Source: DASTPP01 sp035762175
GTDB taxonomy: Bacteria; Myxococcota_A; Polyangia; Polyangiales; Polyangiaceae
Assembly (NCBI GenBank): GCA_035762175.1
Contig: DASTPP010000345.1
Location: forward strand, 5,961-69,960
Length of the DNA: 64,000 nt
Direction of reading: 5' to 3'
Shown here: positions 50,812-58,656 of the stretch, one piece after another
Layout: the number at the start of each line of letters is the position of its first letter
Position numbering within the stretch: the first letter of the stretch is position 1
Position numbers and translations under genes: made by a program
Notes under the pieces: generated by a model
What the model was told of the DNA's origin: nothing
The model's database searches: none
The model's input: only the letters and a program-made list of their open reading frames with translations

Positions 50812-52683
50812 TCAGGCGTACCCCCGCGCCTGCAGCGAGAAGAGCTGGGCGTAGCGGCCCCCGGCCGCGACGAGCGAGTCGTGCGTGCCCTCTTCGACGA
50901 TGCGCCCGCCGTCGAGCACCAGAATGCGGTCGGCCATGCGCACCGTGGGGAAGCGGTGCGAAATGAGGAAGGTCGTGCGCCCCTGCGTCAGGGCCCGGAA
51001 GCGCTCGAAGACGGCGTGCTCGGCCTGCGCGTCGAGCGCGGCGGTCGGCTCGTCGAGCACCAAGATGTCGGCGCCCTCGCGCATGAACGAGCGCGCGAGC
51101 GCGACGGCCTGCCACTGCCCGCCCGAGAGCTCGACGCCCTCGCGGAACCACTTGCCGAGCTGCGTCTCGAGCCCCTGCGGCAGCGCGCCGACGACCGGCG
51201 AGGCGCCCCCGCGCTCGACCGCGCGCCCGAGCCGCTCGGCGTCGTCGAGGCGCACGACGTCGCCGAAGCCGACGTTCTCGCGCACCGTGAACTGGTAGCG
51301 GTTGAAGTCTTGAAAGACCACGCCGACCCGGGCGTGCAGGGCCTCGCGCCCCCAGTCGGCGACCTCGCGCCCGTCGACGAGCACGCGGCCCTCGTCCGGC
51401 TCGTAGAGCCCGGTCAAGAGCTTGATGATGGTCGTCTTGCCCGCCCCGTTGTGCCCGACCAGCGCGAGCGACTGGCCCGCCGGCACGAAGAACGACACCT
51501 CGCGCAGGGCCCAGCCCTCGCGCCCCGGGTAGCGGAAGCTCACGTTCTCGAAGCGCACGCCCTTCTCGCCCGGGGCCGCCCGGGCGGCCAGCGCCCGCCC
51601 GTCCGGGGCGCCGTCGCCGCCGGGCGCCCGGGCGGCCGCGAGCCCGTTGGCGGGCGCGAGGGCCATGAACTGCGCGAGGTTCGACAGGTAGAGGCCGTTC
51701 TCGAACATGGCGCCGACGGCGCCGAGGGCCGACTGGAACGACTGCTGCCCCTGGCGCAGCGCGACCATGTAGAGCGTCACGTTGCCGAGCGTGAGGGCGC
51801 CGGCGGCGGCGCGCAGCGCCATCGAGGCGTAGCAGCCGTAGAGCACGAGCGCGCTCGCGAGCCCGAGCAGGCCGCCCCAGAGCGCGCGCCGGCGGGCGAG
51901 GTCGCGGTCGTCGCGGTAGAAGCGCTCGCCGAGCTCGCGGAAGCGCCCGAGCAGCAGGGGGCCGAGCCCGAAGAGCTTGACCTCCTTGGCGTGCGCGTCG
52001 TTGGCGAGCACGTACTCGAGGTAATTGAGCTTGCGCGCCTCGGGCGAGCGCCAGTTGCGCAGGCGAAAGCCTTGGGCCGAGAAGCGCATCTCGGCCACCG
52101 TGGCCGGCACCGCCGCGGCCACGAGCGCGACGAGCACCCAGGGGCCGAGGGCCGCGAGCACGGCGGCGTAGCCCGCGAACGACAGCACGTTCTGCACGAG
52201 GTGGAAGACGTCGAGCACCGCCTGCAGCGGCCGCGACGACGCCTCGCGCCGGGCGCGCGTCAGCAGGTCGTAGGTCGTCGGATCTTCGAAGTGCGCCAGG
52301 TCGAGCGTCAGCGCCTTCTCGAGAATGCTGACGTTGATGTCGATGGCCAGGCGCGCGCCGAGCAGCGCCCGCACGAGCCCCTGCCCCCGCTGCAGCCCGA
52401 GCTGCAGGGCCGCCGCGCCGAGCTCGGCCAGCACCCACGCGAGCGCCCCGTCGCGATCGCGCGCCGTGATGGCGTCGATGATGCGCTTGCCCGCGTACGC
52501 CATGGCCACCGGCAGCGCCGCGAGCGCGAGCGTGAATCCGGCGAGCGCGACGGTGGCCGCGGGCGACGAGCGCCAGACCAGCGAGAGCGCCTGCGGCAGG
52601 TGCGCGAGCCCCTCGAGCGCCCGCTTGTGCCAGGGCGCGGCCGCGCCCTCGGCGCGCGGGGCGGGCCTTGTGGGTGGGTGCAT
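50812..52683 (-). CDS. ABC exporter, fused membrane and ATPase domains
   Basis: A 623-residue half-transporter. Predicted membrane helices lie between about 40 and 310 (VALAGFTLALAALPVAMAYA first). The nucleotide-binding domain spans about 375-615, with Walker A GHNGAGKTT, a QDFNRYQFTVRENVGFG Q-loop, signature VELSGGQWQAVALARS, Walker B ILVLDEPTAALD and the switch His in FLISHRFPTV. Probably works as a homodimer. Substrate unknown. ATG at 52683 starts MHPPTRPAPRAEG; no strong ribosome site. Its stop faces the palindromic element end at 50757. Upstream lies a 34-bp repeat array. Confidence 0.88.
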   Translation of the reverse strand: MHPPTRPAPRAEGAAAPWHKRALEGLAHLPQALSLVWRSSPAATVALAGFTLALAALPVAMAYAGKRIIDAITARDRDGALAWVLAELGAAALQLGLQRGQGLVRALLGARLAIDINVSILEKALTLDLAHFEDPTTYDLLTRARREASSRPLQAVLDVFHLVQNVLSFAGYAAVLAALGPWVLVALVAAAVPATVAEMRFSAQGFRLRNWRSPEARKLNYLEYVLANDAHAKEVKLFGLGPLLLGRFRELGERFYRDDRDLARRRALWGGLLGLASALVLYGCYASMALRAAAGALTLGNVTLYMVALRQGQQSFQSALGAVGAMFENGLYLSNLAQFMALAPANGLAAARAPGGDGAPDGRALAARAAPGEKGVRFENVSFRYPGREGWALREVSFFVPAGQSLALVGHNGAGKTTIIKLLTGLYEPDEGRVLVDGREVADWGREALHARVGVVFQDFNRYQFTVRENVGFGDVVRLDDAERLGRAVERGGASPVVGALPQGLETQLGKWFREGVELSGGQWQAVALARSFMREGADILVLDEPTAALDAQAEHAVFERFRALTQGRTTFLISHRFPTVRMADRILVLDGGRIVEEGTHDSLVAAGGRYAQLFSLQARGYA

Positions 52684-53038
52684 GGGCCTACACCCATAAA
52701 GGGGCGCCTGCCGCCGCGCCAGCGCGCCCGCCCTTCCGACCGGGGCCGCCCCGCCCGTTCGGCCGGGCCCCTCGCCGCCCCCGCCCGCCCCTTCGCTCGG
52801 GCCCCCTCCGCGCCCCCGCCCGACCCTTCGCTCGGGCCCCTCGCCGCCCCCGCCCGACCCTTCGCCCGGACCCCTCGCCGCCCCCGCCCGACCCTGCGCC
52901 GGGGCCCCTCGCCACCCCCGCCCAACCCTTCGCCGGGGCCCTTCGCTGCCCCCACCCGCCCCTGCGCCCAAGCCCTCGGGCGGTGCCCCGGGGCGCGCCG
53001 CGCTGCCCCCGCCGCGCCCGCCGTGGTACGCGTGGCTC
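52684..53038. other. Divergent ABC-phosphatase gap
   Basis: 355 bp with no gene, occupied mostly by the 34-bp array. Both starts lie within about 60 bp of the array ends, so promoter elements for both genes must overlap or adjoin it. Confidence 0.6.
52741..52975. repeat. 34-bp tandem repeat, about seven copies
   Basis: CCTTCGC or CCTGCGC anchors lie at 52791, 52826, 52860, 52894, 52928 and 52962 (spacing 35, then 34 throughout). The unit is GGCCCCTCGCCGCCCCCGCC then CGACCCTTCGCCCG. A degenerate copy precedes from 52741. The C-rich strand is the plus strand. It lies in the divergent gap between the ABC exporter and the phosphatase. Confidence 0.85.
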
Positions 53039-53644
53039 ATGGCGCTCGCCGCCCGCCTCGTCGTGCTCGTGCGCCACGGCGAGACCCCCTGGAGCCTCGC
53101 CGGCAAGCACACCGGCCGCACCGACATCGCCCTGACCGACGCGGGCCGCGACGCCGCCCGCCGCGTGGGCGAGGCCCTCGCGGGCCGCGCTTTCGCCCGC
53201 GTGCTCTCGAGCCCGCTCGCGCGCGCCCTCGACACCTGCCGCCTCGCCGGCTTCGGCGATCGGGCCGAGCGCGACGAGGCCCTGCTCGAGTGGGACTACG
53301 GCGAGTACGAGGGGCTGACCACCCCAGAGATCCGCGCGGCGCGGCCGGACTGGTGGCTCTGGCGCGACGGGTGCCCGGGCGGCGAGGCCCCCGGCGAGGT
53401 GGCCGCGCGCGTCGACCCGCTCGTCGCCTCGCTCGCCGCGTCCGAGGGCGACGTGCTCGTCTTCGCCCACGCCCACCTCCTGCGCGTGCTCGCCGCCCGC
53501 TGGCTCGGCCTGCCCCCCTCGGAGGGCCGCCTCTTCGCCCTCGGCACCGCCTCGCTGAGCGCGCTCGGCTTCGAGCGCGAAGAGCGCGTCATCGCCCGCT
53601 GGAACGACGATAGCCATCTACGGCGGGCGCCGAGCGCGACCTGA
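53039..53644 (+). CDS. Histidine phosphatase family protein
   Basis: A 201-residue phosphoglycerate-mutase-like phosphatase. LVVLVRHGETPWSLAGKHTG holds the phospho-accepting His of RHGE. Then come ARVLSSPLARALDT, DEALLEWDYGEYEGLTTPEI, and the second catalytic His in VLVFAHAHLLRVLAAR. The WDYGEYEGLT motif is typical of small-molecule phosphatases rather than glycolytic mutase. Substrate unknown. No leader peptide. Confidence 0.88.
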   Translation: MALAARLVVLVRHGETPWSLAGKHTGRTDIALTDAGRDAARRVGEALAGRAFARVLSSPLARALDTCRLAGFGDRAERDEALLEWDYGEYEGLTTPEIRAARPDWWLWRDGCPGGEAPGEVAARVDPLVASLAASEGDVLVFAHAHLLRVLAARWLGLPPSEGRLFALGTASLSALGFEREERVIARWNDDSHLRRAPSAT

Positions 53645-53994
53645 GCCGTATGCGAAGGGCGCCCCGACGCGGGCCGCCTCGGGCGTTGACGCTCGGCAAA
53701 ATCGGCCCGGCCGAGCGGCGCGGGGTTCGCCACGGCGCCCGTACCCATACCGATGTAGCCACGAGTGACCAAAGGCAAGGCCCCCGCCCCTCCGGACGAT
53801 CACGCTCTCGCGCTTTGCTTAAAAACTTCTTCTGTGAGCATACGCCCCCCACGTTCGGGCAGGCTCCCCGGGCCCGGCGCGCGCTGGGCCGAATGGCCGA
53901 TGGCCGATTGTCCTTTGGCCTTTGCGTCGGGGGCGTACGCCGTTGCGTCGGGGGCGTACGCAATGGTTTTCGATCTCGCCGGCCCCGTCCTTGC

Positions 53995-54090
53995 TTGCGT
54001 TAGCCCCGGCTTATCTCGGTCGCAGCTTGCGTTGGCCCCGGCTTATCTCGGCCGCAGCTTGCGTTGGCCCCGGCTTATCTCCGTCGGAAG
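53995..54090. repeat. 32-bp tandem repeat, three copies
   Basis: TTGCGTTGGCCCCGGCTTAT followed by CTCGGTCGCAGC starts at 53995, 54027 and 54059, spacing 32. The copies differ at only a few bases; the third ends early at CTCCGTCGG. Confidence 0.85.
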
Positions 54091-54350
54091 GGCGCGGGCC
54101 GGCCGGAGGGCCGGGTTCGGGGCGGGGCGAGGGGGCGTCGGGCGTCGTCGGCCGCGCGTGGCTCGAAACGTGCTGAGGCGGCCGGGCTTGGTTTTCAGGG
54201 GGTTAAGCGGACAAGTGGGTTCGCCGTCGCTTGGCAGCGCGGGCCCCCCGAGGGGGCCGCGGGCGAGGCGCGGCGGAGCCGCGCGGGCCTCGGCGGGGCG
54301 GCTGCCTTCGCGCGGCTTTGGCCGCCGATTTCTCGGCTTTGCGGCGGCCG

Positions 54351-54391
54351 GTTCATGTTTTGAACGCGCGCGTTCGGTTCATGTTTTGAAC
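54351..54391. promoter_or_regulatory. Two identical 15-bp palindromes, possible operator
   Basis: GTTCATGTTTTGAAC occurs at 54351-54365 and again at 54377-54391 (26 bp centre to centre). Each has 5-bp arms GTTCA/TGAAC around a 5-bp centre. It lies 425 bp before the metalloprotease start in sequence that is becoming AT-rich. A regulator site is possible, but no cognate regulator is nearby. Confidence 0.4.
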
Positions 54392-54815
54392 GGGGCCGGG
54401 GGGCGTGCACGAGAGAATAAAAAAAGCGCACGTCCTATCGTTTCATCCTTGAAATCGAAACGACTTCACGATACCACGTAGCTTGCAAGCGGCGTGTGTG
54501 GCAACCCGCGACACTGCGCCCCAAAGTTCTACCTTGTCGCTGAACCGGCGCCGTGGGCGCCTTCAAGCGATCGACAGGGCGATAGCCGTAAAGATTCTGA
54601 ACCGTGGCCCCCCGTGCCGTGAACGCGGCGGCGGGGGGGCAGTGCGGGCTCGGGGCCCCCTCGGGGCGGCCTTCGGGCGGTTTTTCTCGTTGCGGCGCTT
54701 GCTTCGGCTTGGCGAGTGAGATCGAAACCGACGAATTGGGCCAGACGCGCGCTCACGGTGGGGGCGAGTTCGGTCCGCAACCTTGGGTCCGCATAGTTCC
54801 AGGTGAGGTGGCGAG

Positions 54816-56063
54816 ATGATTCAGCGCAACGTTCGTGCTCGTTGGTCTTCCGCGCGGTCGATGGTGATCTGGGGCGGCGTCGCGCTGCTCGCCGCGTGTG
54901 CCTCGGAGAGCTCGGCGCCCGACGAGGGCGCGTCGAACAAAGAGGGCTGCGGCAGCCTCGAAGAGTTCAAGGCCCGCTACGTCTACGTCGACCAGCTCGG
55001 CGTCGCGATCGTCAACGGCGACACGCCCGTCGCGACCGAGCGCGAGCTCAACGAGTTCTACTCGGTCGTCTGCGGCAAGACCGACGACTCGCTCATCGTG
55101 CACCGGGTCAGCGTCGGCGGCGCCGACGCCAAGTGGAGCGACACGCAGAAGCTCAACCTGACCTACTGCATCGGCAACACGTTCAACGCGACCCAGAAGG
55201 CCGCCGTCAAGGCCGCGATGGACAGCGCGACGGCCGCCTGGGAGGCCGCCGGCAACGTCAACTTCGTTCACAACACCTCGCAAGACGCCAACTGTACGGC
55301 GTCGAACAACAACGTCGTCTTCGACGTCAACCTGACCAACTCGGGCGGCCAGTTCCTCGCGCGCGCGTTCTTCCCGAACCAGTCGCGCAGCACCCGCAAC
55401 GTGCTCGTCGACACCTCGGCCTTCGGCAACCTCGCGCCCTGGACGCTCGCCGGCATCATGCGCCACGAGCTCGGCCACACCCTCGGCTTCCGCCACGAGC
55501 ACACCCGCCCCGAGGCCGGCACCTGCTTCGAAGACAACCAGTGGCGCTCGCTGACGACTTACGACTCGGCGTCCGTCATGCACTACCCGCAGTGCAACGG
55601 CTCGCAGACCGGCGACCTCATCATCACGGCGAAAGACAAGCAGGGCACGACGGCCCTCTATGGCGCCCCCGGCGGCGCGGGCGGCTCGGGCGGCTCGGGC
55701 GGCTCGGGCGGCTCCGGCGGCTCCGGCGGCTCGGGCGGCTCGGCCGGCTCGGGCGGCACGGGCGGCGGCGGCACGGACCCGCCGAACAGCTGCCTCAAGG
55801 TCGGCGGCACCTACTGCGGCGGCCAGTCGAACGACGGCTGCTGGTGCGACAGCCAGTGCACCCAGTTCGGCGACTGCTGCCCCGACCGGAACCAGGTCTG
55901 CAGCACGACCCCGCCGCCCCCGCCGCCCCCGCCCCCCCCGCCGCCGTCCAACACCTGCGTCAACCGCTGCGGCCAGCAGGCCCCCGCGGGCTGCTTCTGC
56001 GACACCGCCTGCGCGCAGTTCAACGACTGCTGCCCGGACAAGGTCCAGGCCTGCGGCGGCTGA
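54816..56063 (+). CDS. Secreted zinc metalloprotease with two somatomedin-B-like domains
   Basis: A 415-residue lipoprotein or secreted protease. Signal segment SMVIWGGVALLAAC with Cys28 as likely lipidation site. The metzincin-type motif HELGHTLGFRHEHTR (from His217, catalytic Glu218) is followed by the Met-turn SVMHYPQC. A Gly/Ser linker (GGSGGSGGSGG type) joins to CLKVGGTYCGGQSNDGCWCD then SQCTQFGDCCPD; a poly-Pro run leads to CVNRCGQQAPAGCFCDTACA then QFNDCCPD. Both Cys patterns (CxC, DCC) are like somatomedin B, better known in animals. GAGGTGG lies before the ATG. Likely degrades external protein, with the C-terminal domains binding a surface. Confidence 0.9.
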   Translation: MIQRNVRARWSSARSMVIWGGVALLAACASESSAPDEGASNKEGCGSLEEFKARYVYVDQLGVAIVNGDTPVATERELNEFYSVVCGKTDDSLIVHRVSVGGADAKWSDTQKLNLTYCIGNTFNATQKAAVKAAMDSATAAWEAAGNVNFVHNTSQDANCTASNNNVVFDVNLTNSGGQFLARAFFPNQSRSTRNVLVDTSAFGNLAPWTLAGIMRHELGHTLGFRHEHTRPEAGTCFEDNQWRSLTTYDSASVMHYPQCNGSQTGDLIITAKDKQGTTALYGAPGGAGGSGGSGGSGGSGGSGGSGGSAGSGGTGGGGTDPPNSCLKVGGTYCGGQSNDGCWCDSQCTQFGDCCPDRNQVCSTTPPPPPPPPPPPPSNTCVNRCGQQAPAGCFCDTACAQFNDCCPDKVQACGG

Positions 56064-56080
56064 ACGCCCCCTGAGCCGAG

Positions 56081-56103
56081 GCGCCCGCGCCGAACGCGGG
56101 CGC
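56081..56103. terminator. Hairpin after the metalloprotease gene
   Basis: GCGCCCGCG (56081-56089), loop CCGAA, CGCGGGCGC (56095-56103): a perfect 9-bp stem 17 bp after the stop, between convergent genes. No T-tract follows. Confidence 0.55.
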
Positions 56104-56134
56104 GCTGCCCCGGCGCCCCCCTTACGCGACCGAT

Positions 56135-56905
56135 TCAGCCCGCGGCGAGGGCGGCGAGGGCCTCGTCGACCTCGGTGACGACCATGTGGGCCAGGCGCTC
56201 GACCAGCTCGCGCCCCTCGTCGGCCGAGGCAAGGCGAGGTCGCCCGGTATAGGCGCGGCCCATGCCCAACTCGACGAAGCTCGACACGCCGCGGCGGATG
56301 CCATCGGACAGGCTCGTATCGAGGTCGGGCAGCGCCGAAGCGGCCGGCCCGTCGACGAGCGCGGGGGCGAGGGCGAGCACCAGGCTCGTCTCGTAACGCC
56401 CCGCGTGGCAGGCGCCCGACTTGAACTCGTCGCCGAGCGTGCGGGCCCAGCGGCGCGCGAGCGGGCAGGCGACGGACACGCGCGGGGCGAGCCCCGAGGC
56501 GGCGGCGCGCACGGCGGCGTCGTGCGCGGGCTCGAGGTGGTTGTTGACCAGGCACACGTGGGCGAAGCCCTCGGCGAGCAGGGCCTCGGCGACGGCGCGC
56601 ACGAAGGCCGAGAGGGCCGGGGCGGGCACCGAGAGCGCGCCCCGGAAGCCGCGGGCGAAGTCGGTGACGCCGTAGGCGAGCGCGGGGGCGACGAACGCGG
56701 CCCGGCCGCGCTCGCGCAGGAGGGCGGCGGCGCGGGCCGAGACGCCCTCGCTGATGACGACGTCGGTCGAGAGCGGCAGGTGCGGCCCGTGCGGCTCGGT
56801 GCTGCCGACGGGCACGAGGGCGACGGCGGGGCCGGGCCGGGCGAGCGCCGCGGCGAGGGCCTCGGTGCCGAGCTCGGCGAGGGCGAGGGGCTCTCGGGCG
56901 GGCAT
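56135..56905 (-). CDS. Creatininase-family amidohydrolase
   Basis: A 256-residue creatininase-like protein. VPVGSTEPHGPHLPLSTDVV holds Glu, His and Asp metal ligands, NNHLEPAHDAAVRAAA follows, and GACHAGRYETSLVLAL gives the second His/Glu group. The usual NGHGGN is here NNHLEP, so the metal site may be altered. Family members hydrolyse cyclic amides or formamides. It is the last gene of the minus-strand CoA cluster, 6 nt after the ligase gene, so it may process an amide or N-formyl intermediate from an amino-substituted aromatic; this is inference. Confidence 0.8.
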   Translation of the reverse strand: MPAREPLALAELGTEALAAALARPGPAVALVPVGSTEPHGPHLPLSTDVVISEGVSARAAALLRERGRAAFVAPALAYGVTDFARGFRGALSVPAPALSAFVRAVAEALLAEGFAHVCLVNNHLEPAHDAAVRAAASGLAPRVSVACPLARRWARTLGDEFKSGACHAGRYETSLVLALAPALVDGPAASALPDLDTSLSDGIRRGVSSFVELGMGRAYTGRPRLASADEGRELVERLAHMVVTEVDEALAALAAG

Positions 56906-56911
56906 CGCGGC

Positions 56912-58621
56912 TCAGAGCTCGGGCGGGTTCTCGCCGCGCGCCTCGCGCTCGCGCAGGGTCTTGCGGTCGAGCTTGCCGCGGTCGTTCTTCGGCAGCTCGG
57001 ACACGAAGGCGACGAAGCGGGGGTACTTGTGCTTGGCGAGCCGGTCGCGGGCGAGCTCTTTCAGCTCGCGCCGCAGCGCCTCGCGCGACTCGGGCGAGGC
57101 GAGGCGCCCGCCGTGCGTCGCCTTGACGACGACGAGCGCCTTCGGCTTGACGAGCCCGGCGTCGTCGGCGCCGATGACGGCCACCTCGGCCACCGCCTCG
57201 TGCGCGAGCAGGCAGGCCTCGAGCTCGGCGGGGGCCACGAACTGCCCGCTCACCTTGAGCAGCTCGTCGGCGCGCCCGTCGTAATAGAGATAGCCCTCGG
57301 CGTCGGCGTGAAAGAGGTCGCCCGTGCGGCACCAGGCGCCGAAGAAGGTCGCGTGGCTCTTTTCGCGATCGAGCCAGTAGCCGAAGGCGGTGCTGCCGCC
57401 CTTGACCCAGAGCACGCCGATGTCGCCGGCGGGCAGCGGGGGGGCGCCGGGGCCCTCGGCGTCTTCGGCGAGCACGCGCAGCTCGTAGCCCTCGACCGCG
57501 CGCCCGAGGCTGCCCGCGCGCACGTCGCCGGGGCGGTTCGAGGCGTAGATGTGGAACATCTCGGCCGAGCCGATGCCGTCGTAGACCTCGCTGCCGAAGC
57601 GCTCGCGCCAGCGCGCCAAGAGGGGCCCGGGCAGGGCCTCGCCCGCCGAGTACGAGAAGCGCAGGCTCGCGAGGTCGACGCCCGGCTCGCCCCGGGCCCG
57701 GAGCGACTCGTCGTGCTCGAGGATCTTGCCCATCATCGTGGGCACCTGCGTGAGCACCGTCGGCCGGTAGCGCGCGATCGCGTCGAGCAGGCTCTCGGGC
57801 GTGGGCCGCTCGGCGAAGAGCCCGACGCTCGCGCCGACCGCGAAGGGGAACATCAGGTTCGTGCCCGTCGCGTAGCCGAAGAAGAGGCGCGGCACGCTGA
57901 CGCAGACGTCGTCTTCGCGCAGGCCCATCGTGCGCTTGGCGAAGACCTCGGTGTTGAAGGCGAAGTCGCCGTGCGCGTGCATCGCCGCCTTGGGCCGCCC
58001 CGTCGAGCCCGAGGTGAAGAGCCAGATCGCGGGCTCGTCGCGGTGGGTCGGCGCCCGGCCCTTCTCGCGCAGGCCGTCGGCGCTCGCGGCGCTCAGATCT
58101 TCGACGAGGCCCTCGAGCTCCCACGCGTCGTCGCCGGCCTCGACCTTCGCCCGCGGGTCGTCGCCCGTCGCCGGCTCGGCCACCAGCACGAGCTCGAGCG
58201 GGCCGCCCGGGCGCTGGTCGAGCCCGCCCTCGAGCCCCGGTTCGAAGAAGGGCGCGAAGAGCGGGGCGAGCCGCGGCGGCGCGAAGGCGAACTGCGGGCC
58301 GACGTAGCGGACGAGGTAGTCGAACGACTCGGGCGGCGCGTCGGGGTTGGCGAGCGCGACGACGCCGCCGGCGCGCAAGACGCCGAAGAACACCCAGGCG
58401 AAGGCGGGCACGTCGCGCAGCGCGATGAGCACGCGGGCGCCGCGGGCGAGGCCGGCGTTGCGCAGGAAGCCCGCGACGGCCGCCGCGCGCTGGGCGACCT
58501 CGTCGTAGGTGAACGCGTGCTCGCCGAAGCGCAGCGCCACGCGCCCGCCCCGGCCCTCGCGCAGCCGGTCGAAGAGGTAGTAGTCGGCGAGGTTGAACGC
58601 TTCGGGGAAGGTGGGCAGCAT
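56912..58621 (-). CDS. Benzoate-CoA ligase family protein
   Basis: Activates an aromatic acid as CoA thioester at the cost of ATP to AMP. The 569-residue protein starts MLPTFPEAFNLADYYLFDRL as in benzoate/2-aminobenzoate-CoA ligases. It has the AMP motif WLFTSGSTGRPKAAMHAHGD, FFGYATGTNLMFPFAVGAS, YDGIGSAEMFHIYASNRPGD, and the hinge YYDGRADELLKVSGQFVAPA ending in LPKNDRGKLDRKTL with the catalytic Lys. The substrate (benzoate, 2-aminobenzoate or another) cannot be fixed from sequence; RidA and creatininase neighbours favour an amino-substituted one. Confidence 0.87.
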   Translation of the reverse strand: MLPTFPEAFNLADYYLFDRLREGRGGRVALRFGEHAFTYDEVAQRAAAVAGFLRNAGLARGARVLIALRDVPAFAWVFFGVLRAGGVVALANPDAPPESFDYLVRYVGPQFAFAPPRLAPLFAPFFEPGLEGGLDQRPGGPLELVLVAEPATGDDPRAKVEAGDDAWELEGLVEDLSAASADGLREKGRAPTHRDEPAIWLFTSGSTGRPKAAMHAHGDFAFNTEVFAKRTMGLREDDVCVSVPRLFFGYATGTNLMFPFAVGASVGLFAERPTPESLLDAIARYRPTVLTQVPTMMGKILEHDESLRARGEPGVDLASLRFSYSAGEALPGPLLARWRERFGSEVYDGIGSAEMFHIYASNRPGDVRAGSLGRAVEGYELRVLAEDAEGPGAPPLPAGDIGVLWVKGGSTAFGYWLDREKSHATFFGAWCRTGDLFHADAEGYLYYDGRADELLKVSGQFVAPAELEACLLAHEAVAEVAVIGADDAGLVKPKALVVVKATHGGRLASPESREALRRELKELARDRLAKHKYPRFVAFVSELPKNDRGKLDRKTLREREARGENPPEL

Positions 58622-58656
58622 CGGTCGGCGGGCCTCGGGGGGGGGCGAACGACGCT

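Larger units (their letters stand above)
53645..54815. other. 1.2-kb non-coding region before the metalloprotease gene
   Basis: Open frames here give Arg/Ala/Gly-rich peptides with no family resemblance. The region holds a short duplication (GCGTCGGGGGCGTACGC at about 53926 and 53946), a 32-bp triple repeat (53995-54090), paired palindromes (54351-54391) and an AT-rich stretch at 54400-54600 (GAGAATAAAAAAAGCG at 54412) that may contain promoter or regulatory RNA. No tRNA or rRNA gene was recognised. Confidence 0.5.

Noticed and set aside
53765..54481. Possible protein genes in the gap before the metalloprotease
   Set aside because: Low-complexity translations of short repeats in all frames, no start signals and no family resemblance.
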